Assembly (NCBI RefSeq): GCF_900115625.1
Contig: NZ_FOXD01000028.1
Span: 1-42,020, forward strand
Direction of reading: 5' to 3'
DNA: 42,020 nucleotides
Source: Salibacterium halotolerans
Lineage (GTDB): Bacteria; Bacillota; Bacilli; Bacillales; Marinococcaceae
The translations under genes and the position numbers were made by a program. Each line of letters begins with the position of its first letter. The stretch's first letter is position 1. The notes under the pieces were generated by a model. It was not told the origin of the DNA and ran no database searches. It was given only the letters and a program-made list of their open reading frames with translations. Positions 16,786-25,014 of the stretch are shown piece after piece.

Positions 16786-18072
16786 ATGAATATGCCTGAT
16801 TTCACGCCGCGTTTGGCAGCTGTCAGTAAAGACAGGTATAAAATCAAATTTCTGGAGGACGGATACCCGGGAAAGGATACAGGGGATAATGTCGCTCCGC
16901 ATCCAATCTATGGAATATATGTCATAAGAGATTATCTGTATCAATACAAAAAAACAAAGAATCCCGCCTATCAAGAAGCAGCCATCACAGTAGCTGACGC
17001 TGCTATCGGGCGGATGAGCAGCTTTCATCATTCTCTCGTCTATTGGTATAGAGAAGGCACAGTTTTTAATTCAACAAACAAGGATTATTATTCCGGCCTC
17101 ACTCAGGCCTACTATGCCGAGATGTTAGCTCAAATGTATGTTACTACCGGCCGTGAGAGATATAAAGAAGCGGCAGAAAACGTATATCAGAGCTTGAAAA
17201 TCCCGGTGGAGAAAGGGGGAGTCTTTCATCAGTCTTCCCACGGACCCAGTATTCAGGAGTATCCCATGTCGCCGAACGGTTATGTGTTAAACGGCTGGCT
17301 TTCTGCCCTCTCGTCGATAAAGCATTATGCTGAATTAACGGGAGACGAAGAGGCCGGCGTGTTTTGGCGTGACAATTTGCAGACAATGATTGAATTACTG
17401 CCATTGTTTGACGCTCCTCATCTTGCTAATTCCCGGTACACACTAAATGGAATGGTCACTATGAAGGTGTTGTCCTCTTCCAACCTTGAACTCCAGGACG
17501 TGCGTATCAGGGTGCCGGGTGAAGGAGAGTACAATGTCTTTGTTGCGGAAAATAAAAAATATGAGCATTTTATTGTCAAATCCTCTGTCCTTCAACATCG
17601 TCAAAACGTATATTTGAAAAATAAGAGTGCTTTACTCAAAGTATTGTTAAGCAGGTATTCCTACCCCAAGGAGAATGAACTGACATTTACGCTTTACAGT
17701 CCCGGGGAGAGCACCGTTCAATTTTTGATGGTACCTCCAACGTATTTTCCCAAAAATATTATCAAAGAACAGCAGTCCCGTTATCAGCAAATCAAAAAGG
17801 TGCCCATACAGAAAGGAAAAAACGAGATTACCATCAACGTACCATGGGATATGTTACAGGATCTTGGCGAACCGACGAGATTTAAACAGTTTGGGTCCAA
17901 ATGGCATAATGTTTATCATTTTATACACCTTCACAGATTAGAAGAGTTTTATGAGATAACAAAAAATGAGAAGCTGCTGGACTATATAACAAAATGGAAG
18001 AGATGTGTAGAGTCATGGAATAAGATTCCATTGTATAACGGATTGGAAAAGACGCCATATAAAGGTAGATAA
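16786..18072 (+). CDS. D-glucuronyl C5-epimerase-like protein
   Basis: The protein is 428 residues, with an AAGAGGAGGA site before ATG 16786. Residues about 40-215 match the C-terminal domain of D-glucuronyl C5-epimerase (GLCE_C): HPIYGIYVIRDYLYQYK, NSTNKDYYSGLTQAYYAEML and, most tellingly, EYPMSPNGYVLNGWLSALSSI followed by LLPLFDA. The family converts glucuronic to iduronic acid within polymers such as heparosan. The rest (about 225-345) is beta-rich, and an alpha-helical C-terminus follows. There is no signal peptide, so it should act in the cytosol. It is the first gene of a pair with the GT4 gene 25 bp downstream. Its place in a spore glycan locus suggests it modifies a uronic-acid polymer of the crust. 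Confidence 0.8.
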   Translation: MNMPDFTPRLAAVSKDRYKIKFLEDGYPGKDTGDNVAPHPIYGIYVIRDYLYQYKKTKNPAYQEAAITVADAAIGRMSSFHHSLVYWYREGTVFNSTNKDYYSGLTQAYYAEMLAQMYVTTGRERYKEAAENVYQSLKIPVEKGGVFHQSSHGPSIQEYPMSPNGYVLNGWLSALSSIKHYAELTGDEEAGVFWRDNLQTMIELLPLFDAPHLANSRYTLNGMVTMKVLSSSNLELQDVRIRVPGEGEYNVFVAENKKYEHFIVKSSVLQHRQNVYLKNKSALLKVLLSRYSYPKENELTFTLYSPGESTVQFLMVPPTYFPKNIIKEQQSRYQQIKKVPIQKGKNEITINVPWDMLQDLGEPTRFKQFGSKWHNVYHFIHLHRLEEFYEITKNEKLLDYITKWKRCVESWNKIPLYNGLEKTPYKGR

Positions 18073-18097
18073 TAAAAGGTGAAACGGGGAGGGAAAG

Positions 18098-19330
18098 ATG
18101 AAAAAAGTATGCATGTTGGTTCATACCCATTCTTTTTTGGATTCTAGAATTTTTCACAAGGAAGCGAAAACTTTACAGAAAAATGGCTATGAGGTGACAA
18201 TGATCGTTCCCAGAATGAAGGGTAAACTGTTTAATATAGATAAAGAACCCTTTCAAAATAAATTTCTGCAAAAATCGTTCAGGCATGAGGGAATAAATAT
18301 TGTTACGTACAATGTGGAGAGTTTTAAACCAACGGCGCCTATGATGCAGAAAAAATTAAAGTCGGTCTCGGCCAATTTCAATAATGTTTTAACAAATATT
18401 GGACTGAACCAGCAGGCTGACATTTATCATGCTCATGAAACGGCTTCGTTGTACGCGGGGATCGGGGTTAAAAGAGCAATGAAAAACAAAGGAAAAGAAG
18501 CCAAACTTATTTTTGACAGCCATGACCTCATTCCTGATCCATTTGAGGAGTCCCAAACGAAAAATGCGGTAACGGGAAACCTTTTGGATACGATGTTAAA
18601 AGAAGTGGACCAGTTAATTACAGTTTCTCCTTCCATTAAGTCCTGGTATATTGCGAAAAACCCTTTACTTCCGATAGAGGTTATTTATAATTCGCCGCCT
18701 TTGAATGAAGAGTTTCAACCAAAAGAATATGAAACGAAATCACTGACCGTTGGGTATGAAGGACACATTGCTGATCATAAGAAGGGAAGCAGCGATAAGA
18801 TATTTAAAATAACTGATTTATGTTCCGCGACTATCGATTTTCGTTTTAAAGTTATTGGAGGAGTGCTGCATGGACACACGCTTTCCATTCCTGACCATCT
18901 TCAGGAGAAGGTGAAAGTAACCGGGTGGATAGACTATCAGCAAATATCCGAGCAGATGAAAGAGATAGATGTAGGATGGATTGATTTTGATGACCTCAAG
19001 TCTTCTCTGAATCGATCTTATGCGCTGCCTAATAAACTTTTCAGTTATTTAAACAACGGAGTCCCGGTGGTGGTAAATAAATGTCATGAAATGGAACACT
19101 TTATAAGAACGCATAAATGCGGAATGGTCATCAATAAGACAAGGGCCACCTCTGAAGACTATGCAGAAGCCTTTCTATTCTTACATGAAAACAGGGATAA
19201 ATTAAAGCAGATGAGTATCAATGCAAGAAAGGTCATGGAAAGGATCTATAGCTGGGAGAAAATGGAGAAGGACCTATTGTTGGTTTATCAGTCCCTGACT
19301 TCCAATCGTTTTAACTCCTTTTACTTTTAA
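18098..19330 (+). CDS. GT4-type glycosyltransferase A
   Basis: The protein is 410 residues, GT-B fold. The N-terminal half starts MKKVCMLVHTHSFLDSRIFHKEAKTL, a pattern of family 4 enzymes, with QADIYHAHETASLYAGIGVKRA and DSHDLIPDP. The C-terminal donor domain has TVGYEGHIAD, KVTGWIDYQQISEQMKEIDVGWI and the LPNKLFSYLNNGVPVVVNK segment that contacts the nucleotide sugar. It is a paralogue of the gene at 20604 (same motifs at the same positions). It follows the C5-epimerase-like gene in one unit and ends at a bidirectional terminator. Confidence 0.88.
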   Translation: MKKVCMLVHTHSFLDSRIFHKEAKTLQKNGYEVTMIVPRMKGKLFNIDKEPFQNKFLQKSFRHEGINIVTYNVESFKPTAPMMQKKLKSVSANFNNVLTNIGLNQQADIYHAHETASLYAGIGVKRAMKNKGKEAKLIFDSHDLIPDPFEESQTKNAVTGNLLDTMLKEVDQLITVSPSIKSWYIAKNPLLPIEVIYNSPPLNEEFQPKEYETKSLTVGYEGHIADHKKGSSDKIFKITDLCSATIDFRFKVIGGVLHGHTLSIPDHLQEKVKVTGWIDYQQISEQMKEIDVGWIDFDDLKSSLNRSYALPNKLFSYLNNGVPVVVNKCHEMEHFIRTHKCGMVINKTRATSEDYAEAFLFLHENRDKLKQMSINARKVMERIYSWEKMEKDLLLVYQSLTSNRFNSFYF

Positions 19331-19332
19331 AC

Positions 19333-19374
19333 AAACAATCTCCCCTTTAGGACATGGCAAAGGGGAGATTGTTT
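19333..19374. terminator. Bidirectional terminator
   Basis: AAACAATCTCCCCTT (19333-19347) pairs perfectly with AAGGGGAGATTGTTT (19360-19374). It serves the convergent glycosyltransferase (stop 19330) and 2-epimerase genes; the epimerase stop codon lies inside the stem. Confidence 0.85.
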
Positions 19375-20426
19375 ACAATACGGTATATTTGGCCCGCTGC
19401 ATTCCCATCGCCAAAAAGGGGGGGATAGGAGTGGGGGATATTTACATCGGCAACAGCTTTTCTCCATTCTGAAAGGTCCGCAGGATCCAGCAGCGTATTC
19501 CATTTTTCCCGGACGGTTTCCGCCCATTCTGTTTCCTTCCGTAGTGTAATACACGGAGTGCGAAGCATATAGGCTTCTTTTTGAATGCCGCCGGAATCCG
19601 TGAAAATCGTTTTGGCCTGGCTTTCCATGACTAACATATCCAGGTAGTTCAATGGTTCAATGAACAGAATATTGGAATTTGTGCCCTCGTTCCCCTTCTC
19701 CAACGCGCGTTTTGTCCTTGGATGCAGGGGAAAAACGACTTTTTTATCTAATTGTTGAAAGGCTTTAACAATATTCTTTAACCGGTTGGGCTCATCTGTA
19801 TTTTCTGCCCGGTGAACCGTGGCAAGATAATAATCTTTTGCTTCCAGCTGCAACCGCTCGAGAATGTCTGATTGGTGAAAGGCTTTTTCTTTATAATGAA
19901 GAACGGCGTCATACATAATGTCTCCCGTTTGATACACACCGTCGCTGATTCCTTCCCGGGCTAAATGATCCACAGCTGCCTGAGAAGGGGCAAACAGGAT
20001 GGTTGACAGGTGATCTGTCACGACCCGGTTTATTTCTTCGGGCATCCGTTTGTTGAAGCTGCGAAGTCCTGCTTCTACGTGGGCAACGGGGACATGCAGC
20101 TTGGACGCTGCCAGGCTGCCGGCAAGGGTGGAATTTGTATCTCCGTAAACAAGCACCAGGTCGGGTTTTTCTGTGTTTATCACCTCTTCCAGGTGAACCA
20201 TCATGGCTGCGGTCTGTTTTCCATGAGACCCTGAGCCTGCGCCCAAATTGTAATCAGGGGCCGGAAGCTGCAGCTGCGTGAAAAATACATCCGACATATT
20301 TTTATCATAATGCTGTCCAGTATGGACGATGATTTCATTGATATTGTCGTCGTCTTGAAGAAGTCTGGATAACATACAGGCTTTAATAAACTGGGGTCTG
20401 GCTCCTAGTACGGTTACCATTTTCAT
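19347..20426 (-). CDS. Non-hydrolysing UDP-sugar 2-epimerase (WbpI-like)
   Basis: The protein is 359 residues, full length for the family. Motifs: GARPQFIKA at residues about 8-16, VYGDTNSTLAG, HVEAGLRSFN, EEINR, VHRAEN and TDSGGIQKEA. WecB/MnaA enzymes typically read GTRPEAIK, whereas ARPQFIKA is typical of enzymes acting on UDP-2,3-diacetamido-glucuronic acid (WbpI group). Together with the dehydrogenase, aminotransferase, acetyltransferase and oxidoreductase in this window, the likely product is UDP-ManNAc3NAcA; plain UDP-ManNAc remains possible. RBS GGGAGGA lies upstream. A sigma-K-like CATAGCTTA lies in its upstream region, but its -35 partner is off. Confidence 0.88.
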   Translation of the reverse strand: MKMVTVLGARPQFIKACMLSRLLQDDDNINEIIVHTGQHYDKNMSDVFFTQLQLPAPDYNLGAGSGSHGKQTAAMMVHLEEVINTEKPDLVLVYGDTNSTLAGSLAASKLHVPVAHVEAGLRSFNKRMPEEINRVVTDHLSTILFAPSQAAVDHLAREGISDGVYQTGDIMYDAVLHYKEKAFHQSDILERLQLEAKDYYLATVHRAENTDEPNRLKNIVKAFQQLDKKVVFPLHPRTKRALEKGNEGTNSNILFIEPLNYLDMLVMESQAKTIFTDSGGIQKEAYMLRTPCITLRKETEWAETVREKWNTLLDPADLSEWRKAVADVNIPHSYPPLFGDGNAAGQIYRIVNNLPFAMS

Positions 20427-20603
20427 CTCGTTTTTCCTCCCATGCTTTTTTTGTTTATGAAGCAGCTACAGTAAGCTATGAAAAGAGAGCACGCCCTGCC
20501 CCATCAGATAACACAAGGATAGAACCTAAATAATTTTTATGTTTTTGTACATAACGTAACATAAAATGAAAGGAAAGCATCCTGGATGAGGAGGGGGGAA
20601 GGG

Positions 20604-21815
20604 ATGAAAAAGAAAGTCTGTTTTTTAGTAGCGGATCATCCGTTTTTAGATGCAAGAATATTTAAAAAAGAAGCCAAAACCCTGTTCCACCACGGATATG
20701 ATGTAACAATGATTGTGCCTAAGAAACAGGGCCTGTTGTTTCATATCGACGGGACTTTGTTTCGGGATACATTTCAACAAGATACGTTCATCCATGAAGG
20801 CATTAAGATCGTCACGTATGAACAAATACATTTTGAAAAAAAGTATAAATTACTGCATCATCATGTACAATCGGGGAAAGCAGACCGTTTTACGAATACG
20901 TTGACCAGACTCGGTATTGCCGAGCAGGCAGATATTTATCATGCTCACGAGTTTTTTTCCCTGTATGCAGGAGTTGGTGTGAAACGGGCCCTTGGTTCCA
21001 GCAAAAAATCCGTTTCATTGATTTATGACAGCCATGAGCTGGTGCCGGACCCGAAAAGCCCTATCGGAGAGGGCAGGAAACGAACGATGAAGAAAATGCT
21101 GACGGCCATGCTGCAAGAAACCGATTATGTTATTACCGTATCCGAATCGATTAAATCCTGGTATCACGCTGTTCAACCCGGTGTGCCTGTAGAAGTTATT
21201 TTTAACTCGCCTCCATTAACGCCGGCATACGAACCCAAATCATATAATAAAAACAGATTGGTCCTCGGTTACGAAGGAATCGTCAATCGAAGCAGGGGAA
21301 AAGCAGAAACACTGTTTCAACTGCTGGAGATCAGTAAATCCCGCTTTGATCTGCATCTAAGTATCATAGGCGGTTTAGCTGCTGATAAAAAAGAAGAACT
21401 TTCTGTTCCTGTTCATTTGAAGCCTTACGTCCATCTGCACGGATGGCTTCCTTATGAAGACATTCCACAGGCAATGGAAGAGGTGGACATCGGACTGGTG
21501 GATCTTGATGCGAAGCATTCATTGAACAATCATTACGCGGTTCCTAATAAATTTTTCAGCTACTTAAACAATGGCGTTCCTGTATTGGTGAATCGTTGTA
21601 AGGATATGAGTGATATGATCCACCGTCATCAGTGCGGATTTATTGTAGACAAGGAGCAGGCTTCGGCTGCTGATTATGCGGATGCGTTGTTCTATCTTTA
21701 TAACCATCAGGAACAACTTCAGAAGATGAGCCAAAAAGCCCGGCGAAGTATGGAGGAGCATTATCATTGGGGGATCATGGAAGAGAAACTGCTTCGTTTG
21801 TATGAAAGATTATGA
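20604..21815 (+). CDS. GT4-type glycosyltransferase B
   Basis: The protein is 403 residues from ATG 20604, because the GGAGGGGGGAAGG site lies just upstream of it and inside the longer frame from 20586. Same architecture as the gene at 18098: KVCFLVADHPFLDARIFKKEAKTL, ADIYHAHEFFSLYAGVGVKRA, YDSHELVPDP, LGYEGIVN, HLHGWLPYEDIPQAMEEVDIGLVD and VPNKFFSYLNNGVPVLVN. The two probably add different sugars to one glycan or arose by recent duplication. Upstream, CATAACGTA and CATAAAAT resemble sigma-K -10 boxes without a proper -35. Confidence 0.88.
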   Translation: MKKKVCFLVADHPFLDARIFKKEAKTLFHHGYDVTMIVPKKQGLLFHIDGTLFRDTFQQDTFIHEGIKIVTYEQIHFEKKYKLLHHHVQSGKADRFTNTLTRLGIAEQADIYHAHEFFSLYAGVGVKRALGSSKKSVSLIYDSHELVPDPKSPIGEGRKRTMKKMLTAMLQETDYVITVSESIKSWYHAVQPGVPVEVIFNSPPLTPAYEPKSYNKNRLVLGYEGIVNRSRGKAETLFQLLEISKSRFDLHLSIIGGLAADKKEELSVPVHLKPYVHLHGWLPYEDIPQAMEEVDIGLVDLDAKHSLNNHYAVPNKFFSYLNNGVPVLVNRCKDMSDMIHRHQCGFIVDKEQASAADYADALFYLYNHQEQLQKMSQKARRSMEEHYHWGIMEEKLLRLYERL

Positions 21816-21872
21816 GAAGAAGGTAAACAGTAGTCTATTCCATCAAGTTTCGCGTGAGTGGTATGTCTATCT

Positions 21873-21901
21873 ACACGTGTATTTTCTTCCTGCCATACTG
21901 T
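21873..21901 (+). promoter_or_regulatory. Sigma-K promoter of the CwlC-like gene
   Basis: ACAC at 21873-21876, a 17-bp spacer and CATACTGT at 21894-21901 match the sigma-K consensus. The -10 region closely resembles that of cotX (CATATTGTG). Confidence 0.7.
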
Positions 21902-21922
21902 GACAGAGAAGGAGGTGCTCTT

Positions 21923-23263
21923 GTGAAACTATTTTTGGACCCCGGTCATGGAGGAAACGATTCCGGCGCAGCCGGAAACGGCCTGCTTGAAAAAAATATA
22001 AACTTGGACATTGCTATAAGACTAAGGAACATTTTATTAAATGAGTACCAGAATGTAGAGATTAGAATGAGCCGCAGCTCGGACACCACTGTCAGTCTGG
22101 AACAACGGACCAGTCAGGCCAATGAATGGAATGCAGACTATTTCCTATCGATACACTGCAATGCTTTCAATGGTCAGGCTTCTGGGTATGAAGACTATAT
22201 CTATCAAGGGTTACCTGACTCATCAAAGACAGCGGCGTACAGAAATATCATGCACAACCACGTTACCGCTGTTCATTCCCTGCCCGACAGAGGCAGAAAA
22301 AAGGCTGATTTCCACGTGCTGCGGGAATCAGCAATGTCCGCTTTATTAACGGAGAATGGATTTATCGATAACCCCGGTGATGCTTCCTTCATGGCGAGCA
22401 GTGAATGGAGGCAGTCTGTGGCCCGCGGCCATGTAAATGGACTGGAAGAAGCATTTAATCTGCAGCACCAGCAAAGTGCAGGCTCTGTCTATAAAGTGAT
22501 AGCAGGATCCTTTGAGGTCCGGGATAATGCTGATAATCGACAGTCGTTTTTTCAATCGAACGGGATAGAGGCTGTCGTAGTGGAGGCTGTGGTTTCCAAT
22601 CAAACGAGATACCGGGTGCAGACAGGAGCGTTTAAATACAGAGAGAATGCAGAAAGACGAATGGAAGCAATCCGGAGCTTAGGAATAGAAGATGCTTTTA
22701 TTCTTGTAGATGAAGATACTTTGCAGATGGAAGAAGACAATGGGGTTTCCATTTTAGGCGAGATGGTCTTATCTCCCCATTTGTTAGATCAATACGTGAA
22801 ATCCATTAATGACCAGGCTCCTGAAATTGGAGTCTATTACCTGGAATATGGAGCGTATTACGGGATCAGAGGAGATATCGCTTTCGCGCAGGCTTTGCAT
22901 GAAACCGACTATTTTCGTTTCACCGGTGTCGTTCAGCCTGAACAAAACAATTACGGAGGCCTGGGCGCAACAGGGCCTGACAATCCCGGAGATAGCTTTG
23001 ACAAACCGGAAGACGGCGTGATTGCCCACCTGCAGCATTTGTATGCTTATGCCTCCACGTCAGATCTTCCATCAGCTTATCCGCTGCTGGATTCCAGGTT
23101 TGAGTTGATAAAAAGAGGATCAGCCCCTTCCTGGACCGGATTAAATGGAAAATGGGCTGTTCCCGGCAGCGACTACGGGCAGCTCATCTTAAACGTGTAT
23201 GAACGACTTATTAAATTCAGCCGGAACACAATGGAGGATGTACTGGAAAATATAAAAACGTAA
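21923..23263 (+). CDS. CwlC-like N-acetylmuramoyl-L-alanine amidase fused to a glucosaminidase
   Basis: The protein is 446 residues from GTG 21923, which has GAAGGAGG upstream; the frame from 21854 adds 23 residues without an RBS. Residues about 1-175 are Amidase_3: LDPGHGGNDSGAAGNGL, SIHCNAF and the catalytic TENGFIDN, closely like B. subtilis CwlC. Residues about 185-260 are SPOR (VYKVIAGSFEVRDNA, YRVQTGAFKYRENAERR). Residues about 290-440 are a GH73-type glucosaminidase (DIAFAQALHETDYFRF, NNYGGLGATG, HLQHLYAYA). It has no signal peptide, as CwlC does, which lyses the mother cell late in sporulation. Adding a second cell-wall activity is unlike CwlC (amidase plus SPOR only). A sigma-K promoter precedes it. 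Confidence 0.88.
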   Translation: MKLFLDPGHGGNDSGAAGNGLLEKNINLDIAIRLRNILLNEYQNVEIRMSRSSDTTVSLEQRTSQANEWNADYFLSIHCNAFNGQASGYEDYIYQGLPDSSKTAAYRNIMHNHVTAVHSLPDRGRKKADFHVLRESAMSALLTENGFIDNPGDASFMASSEWRQSVARGHVNGLEEAFNLQHQQSAGSVYKVIAGSFEVRDNADNRQSFFQSNGIEAVVVEAVVSNQTRYRVQTGAFKYRENAERRMEAIRSLGIEDAFILVDEDTLQMEEDNGVSILGEMVLSPHLLDQYVKSINDQAPEIGVYYLEYGAYYGIRGDIAFAQALHETDYFRFTGVVQPEQNNYGGLGATGPDNPGDSFDKPEDGVIAHLQHLYAYASTSDLPSAYPLLDSRFELIKRGSAPSWTGLNGKWAVPGSDYGQLILNVYERLIKFSRNTMEDVLENIKT

Positions 23264-23326
23264 AAACAAAGAAGCCTCTCCAACGGAAAGCGAAGTGTTT
23301 TGATGAAGCGGTGTTTAATGCAACAC

Positions 23327-23369
23327 AAAAATTCCGAACGATTCCTTGAAGGAATCGTTCGGAATTTTT
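23327..23369. terminator. Bidirectional terminator
   Basis: Arms of 19 bp (23327-23345 and 23351-23369, core ATTCCGAACGATTCC) are perfect, with A and T runs at the outer ends. It separates the convergent CwlC-like and aprX genes. Confidence 0.85.
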
Positions 23370-23419
23370 CATTCACTTTGGAGTTTTGTCCCAGAGACTT
23401 TCTTCGGACGAAGTGTTTG

Positions 23420-24745
23420 CTATTCGTCTGTAGAGTTTTCTGCGTTGATATATCCACTTCCATAAATATTTGGATCCCTGTCTCTCCATAGATCTGCTCC
23501 GGCCAACAGTTGTTCTTTTATTTGCTGAGGGGAAGCATCCGGATTATTTTGAAGAAGCAAAGCGGCAATGCCGGCGCAAATGGGAGTGGCCATAGACGTG
23601 CCGGACATCGTGAAGTAATAGCTGCCCAATCTGCTGCTTTTCCGGGTCCGATCGACATAGGAATTGGGGGAGCGAAGCGAGACAATGTCAACCCCGGGCG
23701 CCAGAAGATCGGGCTTTGTTTTTCCGTAGATGGTAGGACCGCGGCTGGAAAAGCCGGCCGCTTTATCATCATCTCTGGTATTCGTATTATTATCATCAAG
23801 TGCTCCAACGGTAAGGATCTTTTCACTGACTCCGGGACTGGCAATGGTTTGTGATTCGGGTCCTTCATTTCCGGCAGCCACACAAACCAGAATACCCTGA
23901 TCCCAGGCGGCATTCACCATTTGTACCATCGGATCATCCTCTTCTTCCTCATACCTTTGGGCAGGACTTCCTAAAGACATACTCATAATATCAATGGAGT
24001 AATCCATATCCTGCTGATTATATTCCATACACCAATCGATGCCAAGCATGATGGACTCCAATGTGCCGGAACCTCTATTATCCAGTACTTTAACTCCAAT
24101 AATGTTGGATTCCGGGGCGGGGCCGCTGTATTGACCGCCGGACGCGGCGCCGCTTCCAGCGGCATCCCCCGCACAGTGAGTTCCATGCCCATTGTCATCA
24201 TACGGTTCGTCTCTGTTATTTATAAAATCTACAAAATCAACAATTCTATCGGAAAGGTCCTGATGAGGATACACCCCGGTATCGATGACTGCTGTTGTAA
24301 TCCCCTGCCCTGTCAAAGAGCTGCCGCTGCTTTCCGCGTTGTTGGCACCGGCGGACGCAACAGCAGTGTCCAGAAGCGCGTTAACTTCCCGGTTCAAGAA
24401 TACTTTTCGAATCCTCGAACTGCGGGAGAGGATATCTTCCAGGGCCCTGGGTGTAACTTCAGCACTGCAGCAGGCAGCTTTGTTAAAATAATTTTTCACT
24501 TTACAACGCTGGTGGCTGTGTAACAGGCCCTCGATTTCCTGCAGACCTTCGCTGCACTGATCATAATGAAATCCTATGATAACCGGTAGTTTTTTTCGAC
24601 TGGTAATCATCCGGTCTATGAGGTTGTGGAGAAAACAAGGAACAGATTTTAAAAAGTCGTAGGAATAGAGCATTTCTTCCCGCAGCGGACGGTCCATTTT
24701 TCTGCCCTGGGAACGCATTAACGTAACCATTTTATAATGGAACAT
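23420..24745 (-). CDS. aprX: Intracellular subtilisin-like serine protease AprX
   Basis: The protein is 441 residues from ATG 24745 (AAAGGA 8 bp upstream); B. subtilis AprX has 442. The N-terminal 120 residues include the AprX-specific segments FNKAACCSAEVTP and IRKVFLNREVNALLDTA. The peptidase S8 domain has the triad Asp (VIDTGVYPH), His (NGHGTHCAG) and Ser (SGTSMATPICAG), with oxyanion Asn in AAGNEGP. There is no signal peptide. In B. subtilis AprX is an intracellular protease of late stationary phase, which fits a role in the dying mother cell. It is divergent from the sugar dehydrogenase gene. Confidence 0.93.
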   Translation of the reverse strand: MFHYKMVTLMRSQGRKMDRPLREEMLYSYDFLKSVPCFLHNLIDRMITSRKKLPVIIGFHYDQCSEGLQEIEGLLHSHQRCKVKNYFNKAACCSAEVTPRALEDILSRSSRIRKVFLNREVNALLDTAVASAGANNAESSGSSLTGQGITTAVIDTGVYPHQDLSDRIVDFVDFINNRDEPYDDNGHGTHCAGDAAGSGAASGGQYSGPAPESNIIGVKVLDNRGSGTLESIMLGIDWCMEYNQQDMDYSIDIMSMSLGSPAQRYEEEEDDPMVQMVNAAWDQGILVCVAAGNEGPESQTIASPGVSEKILTVGALDDNNTNTRDDDKAAGFSSRGPTIYGKTKPDLLAPGVDIVSLRSPNSYVDRTRKSSRLGSYYFTMSGTSMATPICAGIAALLLQNNPDASPQQIKEQLLAGADLWRDRDPNIYGSGYINAENSTDE

Positions 24746-24960
24746 TGCTATCATCCTTTCTTTTTCGTGTGCTCGCACACTATGAGAGCGAAAGAATGAT
24801 AGGAACGGCAGAATGTCTAAATAGATTTGTGAAGCAGGATCTAACCAGCGCGGCCGTGAAGGGAAAGACGAAGCAGATAGGTATCTTCTCTATCTTTTTG
24901 AATGAGATAACCAAAACTATTCCAACCCTCCTGATAGTCCAATCATCAACTAAATTTCCA

Positions 24961-24969
24961 CATAAAGTA
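24961..24969 (+). promoter_or_regulatory. Sigma-K-like -10 box upstream of the sugar dehydrogenase operon
   Basis: CATAAAGTA matches CATAnnnTA exactly and lies 45 bp before the ATG at 25015, but no AC is found 16-17 bp upstream. Activation by another factor such as GerE would be needed. Confidence 0.35.
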
Positions 24970-25014
24970 TGAAATGAGAAGCGGAACAGAGCAGTGGAAA
25001 AGAGGAGGAGAGAC

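Noticed and set aside
16606-17031. A 141-codon minus-strand frame over the start of the C5-epimerase-like gene.
   Set aside because: It overlaps a gene with good family motifs and has no credible ribosome-binding site.
20427-20520. CATAGCTTA upstream of the 2-epimerase gene considered as a full sigma-K promoter.
   Set aside because: The -10 box fits, but the -35 position reads CA rather than AC at 16-17 bp, so I did not list it as a promoter.
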